Below, one piece after another: positions 45,849 to 56,228 of a DNA stretch of 64,000 bases. Below the pieces are notes generated by a model. The model saw only the letters and a list, made by a program, of their open reading frames with translations, made no database searches and was not told the origin of the DNA. The first letter of the stretch is position 1, and each line of letters begins with the position of its first letter. A program made the position numbers and the translations under genes. Location of the stretch: the NCBI GenBank assembly GCA_021292105.1, contig CM037868.1, positions 37,130,494 through 37,194,493 on the forward strand, given 5' to 3'. This stretch comes from Anadara kagoshimensis (taxonomy: Eukaryota > Mollusca > Bivalvia > Arcoida > Arcidae).

Positions 45849-46794
45849 TGGTGTGTGTGTGTGTGTATTTTCCATAATAATTGCATCAAATAAGGATTCA
45901 ATCTTAAAAGTTCTGACCTGAACAATCAGGCCATGTTATTTACGTATTGGTGCAAGATAAAAGTTTAATAATGCATGTGTCACGATCAAGGTTATCCCGG
46001 GTAAAGCAAGGGGTGGTTTCAACTAGTTAGAACTGTCCTTGTCCAGTGTCAAGTCTACTTCTACTTGATAGTGACCGCCTTCAACACATTGAAGATAATG
46101 TCATGTAGATGGGCATGCAGCAAGAATTAACTAAAAATTAATACTTTTTATACATTTTTAAGGTTTAAGATAAAAATGACAATCATGTACTGATTAATTG
46201 TAGGTACTGGTTGAAATAGCTGCTTTTAATGATTCAACAGAGTCACTCATTACAGTATTCAACGGTAGGCAGTTATTCTTTATTCAACAGTTTAAAAATA
46301 ACTTTGCCAGAAGAAAAGACCACATACAGAGAGAAAAACACATTGTTATTCAAAAACTTTTGAATTGACAACCCAAAAAATCTGATAAAATATTGGAATA
46401 ACAAATTATTGACAAATAGTGTTTAATCTATGCCTAGATCTATCTACATGTTTCCTACATTACATATATCACCTTGCTAATGGTTTAGATGTATTATCCG
46501 GAAGTATTTATACACTTCCTAGTTTCGATATTTCGCCTGAGGCGGCGATCATACAGAAAGTAAGACATTATTATTGATAATCAACAAGTGTACAACAAAG
46601 TCCATCTGATCATAAAAATAACTCACCGTTACTCCATATTTCAGTGCGATCCCCATCAGAGTGTCAGATTCGACCACTGCGTGTTTAATGTACGTTGAAC
46701 TTTTAGGCGATAAGCGAGTAGCCGTGCCGTATTTCGTCTGTTTTTGAACATACTGTCCTAACAGTTGACGTTCATTTCCTCCACCCTCCGCCAT
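38001..46794 (-). CDS. LYSMD1: LysM domain protein, LYSMD1/LYSMD2-like
   Basis: Three coding exons: 46794-46627, 45298-44979 and 38244-38001, in total 243 codons plus stop. Exon 1 starts at MAEGGGNERQLLGQY and runs into the LysM domain (YIKHAVVESDTLMGIALKYG); exon 2 completes it (VEQLKRENKIWTND, SLFLRDSLLIPV). LysM spans about residues 35-82. Exon 2 then has a low-complexity part and DFLNKYDSSIAQLKSHVKKM, like the DFLxxxDxxI helix of vertebrate LYSMD1/2. The end EELFQL resembles the EIFKL end of LYSMD1. Donors GTGAGT and GTAAGA, acceptors TTTTAG and TTTTCAG, phases 0 and 2 agree. LysM binds GlcNAc-type glycans in other proteins, but the role of cytosolic LYSMD1/2 proteins is poorly known. There is no signal peptide. 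Intron 2 is 6.7 kb, filled with repeats. LYSMD1 versus LYSMD2 is not certain. Confidence 0.9.
38388..38473. repeat. (TA)n(GA)n microsatellite
   Basis: About 24 TA units followed directly by about 17 GA units, just upstream of a SINE-like copy, in LYSMD1-like intron 2. Confidence 0.95.
38478..38760 (+). mobile_element. Bivalve SINE-like element, copy 1
   Basis: Shares ordered blocks with 41745-42065: CAAGAATATTTCA, TATCGAGACATCAC, AGTGCATTCAGGGCAATGT, GGGTTCTTTAATGTGCCGTG, CATGTGATTTTTATT, GTGTTTGGTGAAAGAACAGT and GGTCAGACCTGGC. The same layout (capture block, GTCACCAGCTATAGGTGAAG, then GTGCCATG...TGTGACACGG) is common in bivalve genomes. Confidence 0.7.
38925..40860. repeat. ~40-bp GA-rich minisatellite, ~1.9 kb
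   Basis: Units read GTAGAGAGAGAGGGGGTAGT then CACACAGAGAACAAGAGGGT; variants have AGCCACACACGAGAACAAG or GCCAGAGAGAGTGAACGGG. The left third mixes short and long units; the right two thirds are more regular. Purine-rich on the + strand throughout. Long - strand frames here are repeat artefacts. It lies in LYSMD1-like intron 2. Confidence 0.95.
40863..41070 (+). mobile_element. Bivalve SINE-like element, copy 2
   Basis: CAATTGATTAAATAGGGTTT, GTCAAGAATATTTCACTTAT, GAGACATCATCAGCTATAGG, TGCAGTGCACTCAGGGCAAA and GGTTCTTTAGCATGCAAC match copy 1 at 38478-38760. It ends at AAGGACCAAAGAGC. Confidence 0.7.
41083..41131. repeat. (GA)n microsatellite
   Basis: About 24 GA units immediately after SINE-like copy 2. 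Confidence 0.95.
41251..41432. mobile_element. ~180-bp MITE, copy 2
   Basis: Inverted termini CTATGTTTCCA and TGGAAACATAG (one base lost), with a second inverted pair GTAGCCAAAATCG/GGCTAC inside the left end. Related to 37291-37455. No coding capacity. Confidence 0.7.
41745..42065 (+). mobile_element. Bivalve SINE-like element, copy 3 (longest)
   Basis: TGGTGTTCAACGTCCCATTC, TATCGAGACGTCACCAGCTA, TAGGTGAAGGTGCAG, TATCGTGCCATGCCTACTGT, GACACGGGACTTC, CCATCTGAAAGAACC, GTGCTTGGCGAAAGAACAGT and GATCTGGCAAGGGATCCACC. Both conserved halves of the family are present. The tRNA head is missing. Confidence 0.75.
42066..43081. other. LYSMD1-like intron 2, unannotated stretch
   Basis: AT-rich intron. 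GAGATGTCACCAGCTATAAA at 43033-43052 is a short SINE-like remnant. Nothing else supported. Confidence 0.45.
43082..43275. repeat. 90-bp direct repeat, ~2 units
   Basis: CCTCTATAAGACAAGACTTC, AATTGGCTATAACTGTGACC, TTGAGTATTAAAAACATAAC and CATTTAACTGGCTACAACTG occur twice, offset exactly 90. Confidence 0.9.
43276..44978. other. LYSMD1-like intron 2, remaining part
   Basis: Unique AT-rich intron. GGGGTCAGTTCAGGAATGGT and GGAGAAAACTGGAGTGTCCA (44650-44692) are a copy of a dispersed bivalve repeat. No other feature is seen. Confidence 0.45.
45797..45868. repeat. (GT)n microsatellite
   Basis: TA run followed by ~30 GT units with one GATG interruption, in LYSMD1-like intron 1. Confidence 0.95.
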
Positions 46795-47440
46795 TTTGAC
46801 CAAAATAAAATCACGTGATTCGATATATTCCAGGTTATTCTGGTGCTTGACTGTCATTACAATTTCTTCCATCATTTTTGGCGTTGATAATTTTTGGAAC
46901 ACTATTCTAAGTTCGTAATGCTATGTTTTCTCTCCACCATGTCCAAGCATTATGATAAAAACTTACGGTTGTCATGTGAATAAAGCACGAAGTATGTAAT
47001 TATGACCCGGAAGTAATCCGTTATAATCTGCTTCACCTGTCAGCTTTATTATTGTAAAACGGACACCTGCCAAGCTTTGTAGATTACGCATATTCAAACA
47101 AAAGAGGGAACAAATGACATAATTAAGTCTAGTCTTTCCTAAAGACTCGAAGTATAATTGTTAAAATTAATACTTTACGTATTTCGGTACGTGGTAGGCA
47201 TAAATTCAGCATTCTGTGTATTATTATAGTTAGTAGCATGAATAATGCTTCACCCCCCCCCCCTCTTTTTTAGGACATGCCCATGTAAAGTTTAATTCAG
47301 ACTTGGTCACATAAAATTCCAAACTAGTAACATAAGAACATGGACCATTTTACACTTTTGTTCCGTTTATATACAATTCTAATGGTACTTTTGCTCATTG
47401 GGCATGTTTGTGCGATATAGGAGCCTACTTGGTCAAGGAT
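46795..47440. promoter_or_regulatory. Upstream region of the LYSMD1-like gene
   Basis: The start codon is at 46794 on the - strand, so its 5' UTR and promoter lie here. No TATA box or other clear core element is recognised. A run of 13 C is at about 47250. Because GTF2A2 is divergent and has a likely untranslated first exon upstream of 50664, a shared promoter is possible but not shown. Confidence 0.35.
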
Positions 47441-47447
47441 TACAGAC

Positions 47448-49272
47448 GTTTCGTCCCATGCCATTTCGTACCATATTCAGGACTTTTCGTCCCATATTTG
47501 TAAGACGTTTCGTACCATAAGACTTTTCGTCCCAAGACATTTCGTAACATTGTTATATTATCTAAAAGAGTTAAATAAACATTATTTATTCATTTGTTTT
47601 TTGTTTTTTTATTATTATTATTTTTTGTGAATAAAACTTAATTATTTTTATATTAAGTCAAGCACAGCTTGGAGATATTTATTTTTTTTTATTTTTTATT
47701 ATTTTTTTAAAATAAAATTTAATTATTTTCATATGAAGTGAAGTTGAATAAACTTTAAAGCCATAAACAGATAAACTGGTCGGGAATACTGATTATTATT
47801 GTTTTTTTCCACGAAAAATGAAAACAAACCATTTTTCCACAAGCTTTTGTTGTTCGGTATGTTTGTTAAGCAGCGTGGGTTAAGATGCAAAATATTGGGA
47901 TAGTCATTTCACAGGAAACGTTCTACAAACACGAAGAAGCGCGGGCATCAAAAGAGACATACTTCAAATAAATCTTATGAAAAGGGTATTGTATATGTAA
48001 ATATAGCAATACTAGTTTATTTGCATAAAGTATTAACAACTTGTAGCAATATTACAAAAAATATATAAAGATAAAGATAGCGGCAGAATACAATTATCCT
48101 AAAATACATATTATGTACAGTTATTAGGTATACTTAATTAACTGTTGAATATAATTTTGTCTTAATTTAAATGCATGAAATAAATACTTTGATAATTTTA
48201 AAATAAGAGACTCTGAATTACAAATAATAAGATTATAAAGTTTATATATACTAGGCCAATGATTATAATATTTTGGTAAAAACTGTTTCCTTATTTCTCA
48301 ATATAGTGGACATATGAGTATAAAATGGTATTCGTCTTCTAAAAAGTTTATGTTGCAGCATCTACAAATTCTCTGCTCTCTCGTACCTGATTCTATAGAT
48401 AATTTTAAAGACCCACATCTAAGTTGTGCTATTAAAGAAAAATGGTCTATACAAAATAAGTCTAAATACGATTCAAATTTAAAATTACGTTTACATTTTG
48501 GTATAACAATAACTTTGATTTGGTACTAATAGAATAATGCCAGTGTTGAATGTACTGGTCATGTAAACGCTGTATTATTAATTCCACATTAATCAAATTT
48601 GGGTTTTGACAATTCCAAAATTCTGGAAATCCGAGACTACATATAAGATTTTTTACATTATACACCCATTGTTAGCATCAAACAATAATACACTATAAAT
48701 CTTAAAAATTATACTATCATGGTTTTGTCAAATCTTAAACTAATATTTAATAATACATTCTTGTCGTTTAATAAACATAGGATAACGACCCAGTTCGCCA
48801 AGCATTGCATCAACAGGCGTTGATTTACTAACATTAAGAACATTTCTGCATTTATTATGAATAATATCAATATTTTCAGATTTGTGGAAGCCTCAAATTT
48901 CTGATGCATAACAAAGTATTGAAACACACATAGAATCGAACAATTCACATTTTTGTTTCACGGACATGGGAAAATTATTGAACACTTTAAATAAACTAAA
49001 TAATGCATCGTCAAATTTCCATTAAAAATCGCACAATAACACCAAGATAAACGTTAAAACAAATGTAACGGTACGAAAAACCATGGACAAGCTACGAAAT
49101 GTTATGGTAAATCTTAAAATTATGGAACGAAAAGTCCTGAAAATGTTACGAAATATCATGGGAAGAAAAGTCCTATGGTACGAAACGTCTTACGAGTATG
49201 GGACGAAAAGTCCTGAATATGGTACGAAATGGCATGGGACGAAAAGTCCTATGGGACGAAACGTCTTGCACC
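47448..49272. mobile_element. Inverted-repeat-bounded element containing a LINE remnant
   Basis: Left arm (47448-47550) contains GACGTTTCGTCCCATGCCAT, TTCGTACCATATTCAGGACT and AAGACGTTTCGTACCATA. The right arm (49165-49272, weaker match to 49062) is its reverse complement with few changes. Both arms are made of short TTTCGTCCCAT/TTTCGTACCAT modules. Between them lies 1.5 kb of AT-rich DNA with a decayed LINE. No transposase was found. It may be a foldback element or two copies of a dispersed repeat in opposite orientation. Confidence 0.6.
48200..48990 (-). mobile_element. Decayed LINE RT C-terminal fragment
   Basis: On the - strand from about 48970: KQKCELFDSMCVSILCYASE, stop, GFHKSENIDIIHNKC, NVSKSTPVDAMLGELGRYP and IKRQECIIKY. 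This is the LFDSxxxxILxYGxEIWGFH...GELGRYP signature of LINE reverse transcriptase C-terminal regions. Several stops; not functional. Confidence 0.75.
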
Positions 49273-49274
49273 CC

Positions 49275-50660
49275 TTGGTCAAAATTGAAATTTTAATAGC
49301 AGCTAACAGATTGATAAACAGAAAAGGGGGACCAGCAGGGATTTGGTAACCCTACTAACAAGTCCCAACAATGCCCATCATAAACATGCTACTGTGATAC
49401 AAAAGATCAGATGTTGGAAAACTCTTAAATGTTCTGTTTATATTCAAGTACTTTTCAAACCCCAAAACATATTTTTATTGCAAAATTGTATAAGTGATGG
49501 ATCATGGTAGCTTGTTAATTGTATGAATTATTCAATGCATTATTAGTTGATAAGAAGTTGTATTCACTCTATCAATACATAATCCAGTATAATACTAAGA
49601 AGGGGTGATACAGAAATGTATTTAAAAAATTTTTTTTTGAGAAATAATTGTTCAAATTGTCTAGTATTGTAGATTACACACATAATTATAGATATACAAT
49701 ATAATGGCCACTAAGATACCTTTAATGATTTAATTATAGTTAAATCCAGTACTATCCAGTATTTACATCTAATGATTTGATGAAGCAGGGCATAAAGTGA
49801 CTTTTTAAATCTAGGACCCAGTTTAGCTTCTTAACAATAAAATTTTCAGGTTTCAATCTAAACGTTTAGGTGCTAAAAATAAAACTATAAAGAAAACACA
49901 ATAAAAACTTGCAAAAATTTACAAAAATTTCTTTGTCATTTTTATTTCCAGTTGTTTACGTACTTACTGATCATATGCAGTTGATAAGCTGTACACTTCC
50001 TGTCATTTTCATAATTTTATAATCTTAATTTGTATGGTAGAAAAAGCATGTTACAAATAAGTTATTCACTAAATAAAACACTTTAAAAGAGTTGTGCACT
50101 AAAAGCTTCAACTGGAAACAAAGTTAGATTTGGATGACAGAAATTTCAGTAGTTAAATTGGCAACTTATAGCAAAAAATAGTAAGCAAAATCAGAATTGT
50201 AGTTGCCATGGCACTTATTTTAGGCTCAACTTTGAGCCCAGTGAACCCAGTGTCAGATGGCCTGTATTGGTGTTGTGGTCCCAAATCACATGGGATGTAG
50301 GGGATGCTGTGACAAGCCAGACTAGATGAGATGTAGGGATTTTGTGACTCCCAAGACCAGTCGGGATGTAGGGTCGTTGTGATTTTCAGACTGAGTGGGT
50401 GTTAGGGATGCTGTAACCTCCAGATCAGCTGGATTGTAGGGGTGATGTGGCTCCAAGACCAGGTGGGCTGTGGGGGTGCTGTGGCTTCAAGACCAGGTGG
50501 GTGTAAGAGTGTTGCGGCTCAAGGACTAGGTGTTCTGTAGGGGTGCTGTGAGGATGTACATGTAGGGTGCTTTGAAAAAAATTTATATTATTATTAGATA
50601 AGTACCAAATTAAATATAATAGATATATAATTTTTTGACTTATTGTTTGTATATCTTTTG
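49275..50660. other. Spacer upstream of GTF2A2
   Basis: No coding. 50255-50570 holds five to six degenerate ~45-60-bp repeats around GGGATGTAGGG(G/A)TGCTGTGAC and CCAAGACCAGGTGGG. A non-coding first exon of GTF2A2 could lie in this stretch but cannot be located by eye. Confidence 0.45.
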
Positions 50661-50663
50661 CAG

Positions 50664-53638
50664 GGTCCAAGATAAGTGGATAAGAGTATTTTACCTTGCT
50701 GACTTACACAGGTAACATGAGTTACCAGTTATATAGAAATACCACTCTAGGTCATACCTTACAGGAAAGTTTAGATGAACTCATTCAGGTAAACCTTTGA
50801 TAATTAAAATCTTTTTATTTGCATGAACCAGATCTCTGTGTACTTGTTATATATGCTGTTAATGGTTTTTATGGATTTTAGACCTAAGTCCATTTCAACA
50901 GCTTGAAATATTGGATATATCGCACAATATGAGCCATCCAATTACAAAAGGGACATTATGACTTTAATCTCTTAGTCTGTTGGTAATTTCATATTTCCTA
51001 CTTGAATTAAAAAATGATCCTTGCAAAAAATAAAAAATAAATAAAAAATAGAAAATTATATTTTGATACATCGTAATGTTGCTTACTCTGTTAATAGATT
51101 AAATGAAATAGAAGAGTGATTTGTTGGTTTAAATAATCTTAAGGCTCCAGTTGAGATTATTTCATTTCTATTAATGTGATTAGTGCTGAAAAGGTGCAGG
51201 GAACTTAAAAAAATCTAGAGAAAAAACCACCCACCTTTGTCAATCAAGCCGACAAACTGTTTAACATTTGGATCTGTCCTGAATGTGAATCAAATGTAAT
51301 TACATGTATGTTCTGATGTTCAGCATTATATTATGTCAGTACTTTCAGTTCTTTGATTTTTTTCAGTGTGGACAGATAACTCCTCAGCTTGCTTTAAAGG
51401 TTCTGTTACAGTTTGATAAAGCCATTAACAATGCTCTAGCCAGTCGTGTCAAAAACAGGATTCAGGTTAAGGTATGGTTACACTGATGTAGCTACCTCAA
51501 CAGGAGGTGCATACCTTTCCAGAGTGCCTTATGTAGGTAGCTCAACAGTAGGTGCTTACCCTTCCAGAGTGCCTTATGTAGCTAGCTCAACAGTAGGTGC
51601 TTACCCTTCCAGAGTGCTTTATGTAGGTAGCTCAGCAGTAGGTGCTTACCCTTCCAGAGTGCCTTATGTAGCTAGCTCAACAGTAGGTGCTTACCCTTCC
51701 AGAGTGCCTTATGTAGCTAGCTCAACAGTAGGTGCTTACCCTTCCAGAGTGCCTTATATAGGTAGCTCAACAATAGGTGCTTACCCTTCCAGAGTGCCTT
51801 ATGTAGGTAGCTCAACAGTAGGTGCTTACCCTTCCAGAGTGCCTTATGTAGGTAGCTCAACAATAGGTGTTTATCCTTCCAGAGTGCCTTATGTATGTAG
51901 CTCAACAGTAGGTGCTTACCCTTCCAGAGTGCCTTATGTAGGTAGCTCAACAATAGGTGTTTATCCTTCCAGAGTGCCTTATGTATGTAGCTCAACAGTA
52001 GGTGCTTACCCTTCCAGAGTGCCTTATGTAGGTAGCTCAACAGTAGGTGCTTACCCTTCCAGAGTGCCTTATGTAGGTAGCTCAACAGTAGGTGCTTACC
52101 CTTTCAGAGTGCCTTATGTAGGTAGCTCAACAGTAGGTGCTTACCCTTCCAGAGTGCCTTATGTAGCTAGCTCAACAGTAGGTGCTTACCCTTCCAGAGT
52201 GCCTTATGTAGGTAGCTCAACAGTAGGTGCTTACCCTTCCAGAGTGCCTTATATAGGTAGCTCAACAATAGGTGCTTACCCTTCCAAAGTGCCTTATGTG
52301 GTAGCTCAACAGTAGGTGCTTACCCTTCCAGAGTGCCTTATGTAGATAGCTCAACAGTAGGTGCCTACCCTTCCAGAGTGCCTTATGTAGGTAGCTCAAC
52401 AGTAGGTGCTTACCCTTCCAGAGTGCCTTATGTAGGTAGCTCAACAGTAGGTGCTTACCCTTCCAGAGTGCCTTATGTAGGTAGCTCAACAGTAGGTGTT
52501 TATCCTTCCAGAGTGCCTTATGTAGGTAGCTCAACAGTAGGTGTTTATCCTTCCAAAGTGCCTTATGTAGGTAGCTCAACAGTAGGTGCCTACCCTTCCA
52601 AAGTGCCTTATGTAGGTAGCTCAACAGTAGGTGCCTACCCTTCCAGAGTGCCTTATGTAGGTAGCTCAGCAGTAGGTGCCTACCCTTCCAGAGTGCCTTA
52701 TGTAGGTAGCTCAACAGTAGGTGCCTACCCTTCCAGAGTGCCTTATGTAGGTAGCTCAGCAATTTTCTGAAATGCCTGGTGTAGGTAGATAAACAAGAGG
52801 TGCTTAGACTTACGGAGCACCCGGTCTCACTTTCCTTCTGGAAGTTCACATGTTTAATCTAATTTGCCAGCTTCAAAGTTGTTAGGATTTTGGTGTGAAC
52901 ATGGATTGGTATGTTTGTTTTTGATAATACTGAATTACCAATACTGTTTTACATAAAAAATATCTATTTTATGAGCCACAGACTGGACAAAATCTACTTC
53001 TGAAACAGCAAGTAGACTGATGACTGTGGTCAGGTTGTCAAAAAACATGTTTTTCACATATTAATGGTTGTAATTATACAATACAAAAAAAAGTACAAGA
53101 GATAATCTCAGTCTGATAACTTGTAGATGAGAGTGTCTCAACATACTGATCAAACTTGCTTATAACTTGGCAGTGCTGCACGGGTCAAATTTCTGTCACT
53201 TCACGTAAAGCTGATGACATCTATATATTCTTTACTTGAAAGTAAACTCCATTCAATTACTCAATTTTAACTAAAGTTTCTGACAAAATCACTGTGTTTA
53301 TAGTATGTTAATAGAACTGTAGAAGAATGATGTCAGTGCTTTATTGATAACATCATGTTTTCAAACATTTCACTATAAGACTGGTATAGACAATTGATTT
53401 TATATGAACAAGAGAAATAGTTGGTGCAACTTGCTTGACAATACACGATACATGAGTTTAAAATTTATTTTCTGTCTATCATTTATATTTCAGGGTAAAC
53501 TGAACACATACAGATTCTGTGATAATGTATGGACATTTGTCTTAAACAATTGTGAATTCCGTGAAGTACATGAATTTGCCAAAGTTGATAAAGTTAAAAT
53601 TGTAGCCTGTGATGGGAAAAGTAAGTATATATATGTAG

Positions 53639-53670
<32 letters not shown>

Positions 53671-56228
53671 TATATAATCTACTCAATAATCCATGTAATA
53701 CGGTCATACAATAAAAATCGTATTGAATGAGTATGACGTCATAAAAGCATAAAGTCATTTCAGTGACGTCACACAATTGACTTGATCCACAGTTTGTTTC
53801 ATTTGACACTGTTTGTTGATTCTAATTTAAGCTGATACTTTTGTACTTTTCATTTAAAAAGAAGATACATTGTATTTAAATTGAAAATGTTTGTTTTGTT
53901 TTTGTATCCTGCGGACAGACTATTGTTTACTTTTAATATTTCAGCAGGATTAATTTTGGCGCATGTACACATTTACGTGAACTTGTTGTGTTTCGGTCAA
54001 TCAGCTGTTTTCTTTATAATGAGAAGACAAGTTTTAAATCTACGAAAAAACAGTTTTTATGGGATTATATAATAAATAGAATCTTGCATTCGTGTCTATG
54101 CAATATTGAATTTATTAAACTCGTTGAATAAATTCAATATTACATAAACACTCATACAAGATCCTCTATATATATATATGTATGTATGTAGATATTGGGT
54201 TTAATATGGATAATCTTGAAGGAGATTTAAAAGATCCCACAGTCCTAGGTTTCCAATTAAAAAAATTATTACTTGCCAAATTTTCCAAAATTTGTGAAAA
54301 TATAGCCCTTTTTCAAAGGCATTTGTCATAATTTTGCTAAATAGGTTGCATTTTCAAAGAATTTCTCTGGAGTAAGTTGTCAATGGTTTTTGTTCCGCCT
54401 GTCAAATTATACATTCCAGCCACTACTGGACCCAGTTGTTTGAAGCTTGATTAGCTTAATCAATGATTAACATGGATTTAAAATATCAATAAAAATCATC
54501 ATATCATCATCATATCCATAGATTCATTGCCATGTACTTCAAATTGTTTAAATTTTATTAACTTACAACATTTCAACATTAATTTACCGGCAGATATGAA
54601 ATTATGCATTATTTAAATTTTGTCTAATCAAATGATTAAACTAATCAGGCTTCGAACAACTCACCCCTGGTGTTCATTGTTTCCACTGATACAAATATTA
54701 ACAATACAACACTTGCCTTAGTTTAGTACATTAGCTGGCTTTTAACATGTTTAATAAAAATGGAGATCATTGTAAAGATACACTTTATGGTATTATACAT
54801 TTAATTTAGAGTTCAAAGAGTTATGTCCCTTGTATAACAAGGCGCTTCCTACAAAATGCTGTATAACTTGTTATTTCATAGTGAATGAAATTGCTATTTA
54901 TTCTTTCATGGAAATAAAATTAAATACCTGTATAACCTGAACAGAGACATCAACTGTAAAATGTTCCCTTAAATTTTCACTCCCTAAAGTGTTCTCTTCA
55001 ATTTTCACTCCCTAACGCATGTAAGGTGCTCCCTTCAATCTTCACTCCCTAAGGTGTTCCCTTCAATCTTCACTCCCTAAGGTGTTCCCTTCAATCTTCA
55101 CTCCCAGAAGTGTTCTCTTCAATCTTCACTCCCTAAAGTGTTCTCTTCAATCTTCACTCCCTAAAGTGTTCTCTTCAATCTTCACTCCCTTAGATGTTCT
55201 CTTCAATCTTCACTCCCTAAAGTGTTCTCTTCAATCTTCACTCCCTAAAGTGTTCTCTTCAGTCTTCACTCCCTTAGATGTTCTCTTCAATCTTCACTCC
55301 CTAAAGTGTTCTCTTCAATCTTCACTCCCTTAGATGTTCTCTTCAATCTTCACTCCCAGAAGTGTTCTCTTCAATCTTCACTCCCAGAAGTGTTCTCTTC
55401 AATCTTCACTCCCTAAAGTGTTCTCTTCAGTCTTCACTCCCTTAGATGTTCTCTTCAATCTTCACTCCCAGAAGTGTTCTCTTCAATCTTCACTCCCTAA
55501 AGTGTTCTCTTCAATCTTCACTCCCTGAGATGTTCTCTTCAATCTTCACTCCCTAAAGTGTTCTCTTCAATCTTCACTCCCTGAGGTGTTCTCTTCAATC
55601 TTCACTCCCTTAGATGTTCCCACTTAAAGCTTCACTATCTAAGATGTTCTCTTAACTCCCAAAGGTGACCTCATAGGTTATCACTCTAAGGTGTTCTATT
55701 TCACTCCTTAAGGTGTTCCCTTGGTGTTCTCATACCTTATTACTCCTAAACATGCTTTTAATGTTCTCATAGGTTATCACTTACTAAGGTGTTCCCTCTG
55801 TGTTCTCATAGATTATCACTCTTGAAGGTGTTTTTTTGGTGTTCTCATAGGTTGTCACTTCATAAGGTGTTTCTTTGGTGTTCTTTTAGGTTATTACTCC
55901 CTAAGGTGTTCCCTCATTGTCCCCATTAGGTTATCACTCCCTAAAGTGTTCCCTTGGTGTTTTCATAGGATATTACTTCCAAAGGAGTTCCCTCGATGTT
56001 CTCACAGGTTGTCACTCTCTTAGGTGTTCCCTTGTTGTTCTCACAGGTTATCACTCTCTAAGATGTTTTCTTCAGTCTCCACTATGCCTGTGTTACAGTG
56101 TTCAAGAAGCCTCCGTCTCTGACTGTTAAAAAGAACTCAAACAGAGTTTATATAATTTAATGTGTTATTGCAGTTTTGCACCAAAATAAACCTATTTTTG
56201 TTTATTTTCAGGTACTGATGTGAAATAA
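50664..56228 (+). CDS. GTF2A2: Transcription initiation factor IIA subunit 2 (gamma)
   Basis: Small TFIIA subunit, which with the alpha-beta chain binds TBP on DNA and stabilises the preinitiation complex in the nucleus. Coding exons: 50717-50788 ([12 protein letters not shown]...DELIQ), 51367-51471 ([20 protein letters not shown]), 53494-53620 ([27 protein letters not shown]) and 56212-56228 (S/TDVK, stop). 321 nt, 106 residues, against ~109 in human. All junctions are GT-AG and in phase (0, 0, 1). The N-terminal four-helix-bundle part and the C-terminal beta part are both complete and very conserved; only the last residues differ. A likely 5' UTR segment (50664-50716) follows acceptor TTTTGCAG, so at least one untranslated exon lies upstream. 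Introns 2 and 3 contain large minisatellites. Confidence 0.97.
51205..51262 (+). repeat. Dispersed bivalve repeat remnant
   Basis: AGAGAAAAAACCACCCACCT, TTGTCAATCAAGCCGACAAA; resembles the same family as 44650-44692. In GTF2A2 intron 1. Confidence 0.45.
51484..52765 (+). repeat. 45-bp minisatellite made from the retroelement tail, ~28 units
   Basis: Units read GTAGCTAGCTCAACAGTAGG, TGCTTACCCTTCCAGAGTGC, CTTAT. This is the GTAGCTAGCTAAACAGGAGG-TGCTTACCCTTCCGGAGCAC segment of the retroelement tail, tandemly expanded. It starts 12 bases after GTF2A2 exon 2. Period divisible by three keeps frames open on both strands; these are not genes. Confidence 0.95.
52766..52925 (+). mobile_element. Retroelement 3' tail following its own minisatellite
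   Basis: GTGTAGGTAGATAAACAAGA, GGTGCTTAGACTTACGGAGC, ACCCGGTCTCACTTTCC, GGAAGTTCACATGTTTAATC and TGGATTGGTATGTTTGTTTT. A complete, moderately diverged tail; the array is continuous with its 5' side. Confidence 0.85.
53630..53668. repeat. (AT)n next to a splice donor
   Basis: AT run beginning within 10 bases of the GTF2A2 exon 3 donor GTAAGT. Confidence 0.9.
54079..54165. mobile_element. Short inverted-repeat (hairpin) element
   Basis: AATATTGAATTTATT and AATAAATTCAATATT pair perfectly across a 10-base loop. Outer parts AATCTTGCATTCGTGTCTAT and CATAAACACTCATACAAGAT continue the stem imperfectly to ~38 bp per arm. MITE-like; in GTF2A2 intron 3. Confidence 0.65.
54166..54950. other. GTF2A2 intron 3, unannotated stretch
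   Basis: AT-rich intron; a TATG/TA microsatellite at 54170-54190. Nothing else supported. Confidence 0.45.
54950..55640. repeat. 28-bp minisatellite, ~23 units
   Basis: Units TCTTCAATCTTCACTCCCTA then AAGTGTTC, with CCAGAAG and CTTAGATG variants. In GTF2A2 intron 3, pyrimidine-rich on the + strand. Confidence 0.95.
55641..56085. repeat. Degenerate continuation, ~40-50-bp units
   Basis: GGTTATCACTCCCTAAGGTG, TTCCCTTGGTGTTCTCATA recur with many changes. Probably an older, longer-period part of the same array. It ends 125 bases before GTF2A2 exon 4. Confidence 0.8.

Noticed and set aside
51446..52315. 289-codon frame with a 15-residue repeat, and similar frames on both strands to 52849
   Set aside because: Artefact of the 45-bp minisatellite, open on both strands at once, and overlapping GTF2A2 exon 2 in another frame.
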